NCBI GenBank assembly: GCA_958299035.1
Contig: CATQJL010000112.1
Span: forward strand, 5,006,123-5,070,122
Reading direction: 5' to 3'
DNA length: 64,000 nt
DNA from: Cylicocyclus nassatus
Lineage: Eukaryota > Nematoda > Chromadorea > Rhabditida > Strongylidae
The translations under genes and the position numbers were made by a program. Shown here piece after piece: positions 63,961 to 64,000 of the stretch; position 1 is the first letter of the stretch; every line of letters begins with the position of its first letter. Below the pieces are notes generated by a model. It saw nothing but the letters and a program-made list of their open reading frames with translations. It was not told where the DNA came from and ran no database searches.

Positions 63961-64000
63961 GTCTTAAGGAGAGTATAAGACTGTGCATGATCGCGAACGG

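Overview
This window looks like nuclear DNA of a nematode, probably a repeat-rich, clade V-like species; the species itself cannot be read from the sequence. Four conserved animal genes are split into many short exons with good GT...AG borders. Acceptors are TTTCAG-like, and two of these lie a few bases upstream of start codons, where spliced-leader trans-splicing would occur. The mobile elements also fit a nematode: an env-bearing BEL/Pao LTR element, a GIY-YIG Penelope-like element, TA-flanked foldback elements, tRNA-derived SINEs and a hAT MITE. There are no prokaryotic features.

Left part (1-21 kb): a minus-strand pair, PSME3IP1/NIP30 (12931 to 10573) followed by the mRNA cap guanine-N7 methyltransferase RNMT (10013 to beyond the left edge), possibly one operon. 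RNMT has introns of 2.6 and 6.2 kb filled with repeats. A 1.45 kb gap separates this pair from a divergent plus-strand gp78/AMFR-type ER ubiquitin ligase, hrdl-1 (14386-18964, 13 exons, all in phase). Convergent to it is a six-exon minus-strand gene for an unrecognised 189-residue protein (19594-20913). I assembled it from phase-compatible exons; no single open frame reveals it.

Middle (21-42.9 kb): mostly mobile-element debris. It holds a palindromic mariner-like element (24544-25559), a small three-exon gene for a 69-residue protein (25674-26298), a very long TA-flanked palindrome (30858-32518), a decayed Penelope-like element with RT, GIY-YIG and a hammerhead-like core (about 34152-36115), several MITEs (one family has three copies in 2.2 kb) and a few orphan exons.

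Right part (42.9-64 kb): a five-exon transgelin/calponin gene (42963-45690), orphan exons of an unrecognised gene (46137-48548), a 743-bp foldback, and a complete LTR insertion (50861-57425). The LTR insertion has identical 214-bp LTRs and a 5-bp target duplication. Inside it, gag, protease and the front of RT are fused in frame to a phlebovirus-glycoprotein-like env; the RT active-site box, RNase H and integrase are missing. A separate 140-residue zinc-knuckle ORF lies between env and the 3' LTR. The last kilobase is a diverged tandem array with units of about 165-185 bp.

The host genes are unrelated housekeeping or structural functions: capping, proteasome-activator binding, ER-associated degradation and actin binding. 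The most unusual objects are the env-fusion retroelement with its accessory ORF, the unrecognised 189- and 69-residue genes, and the large palindromes.
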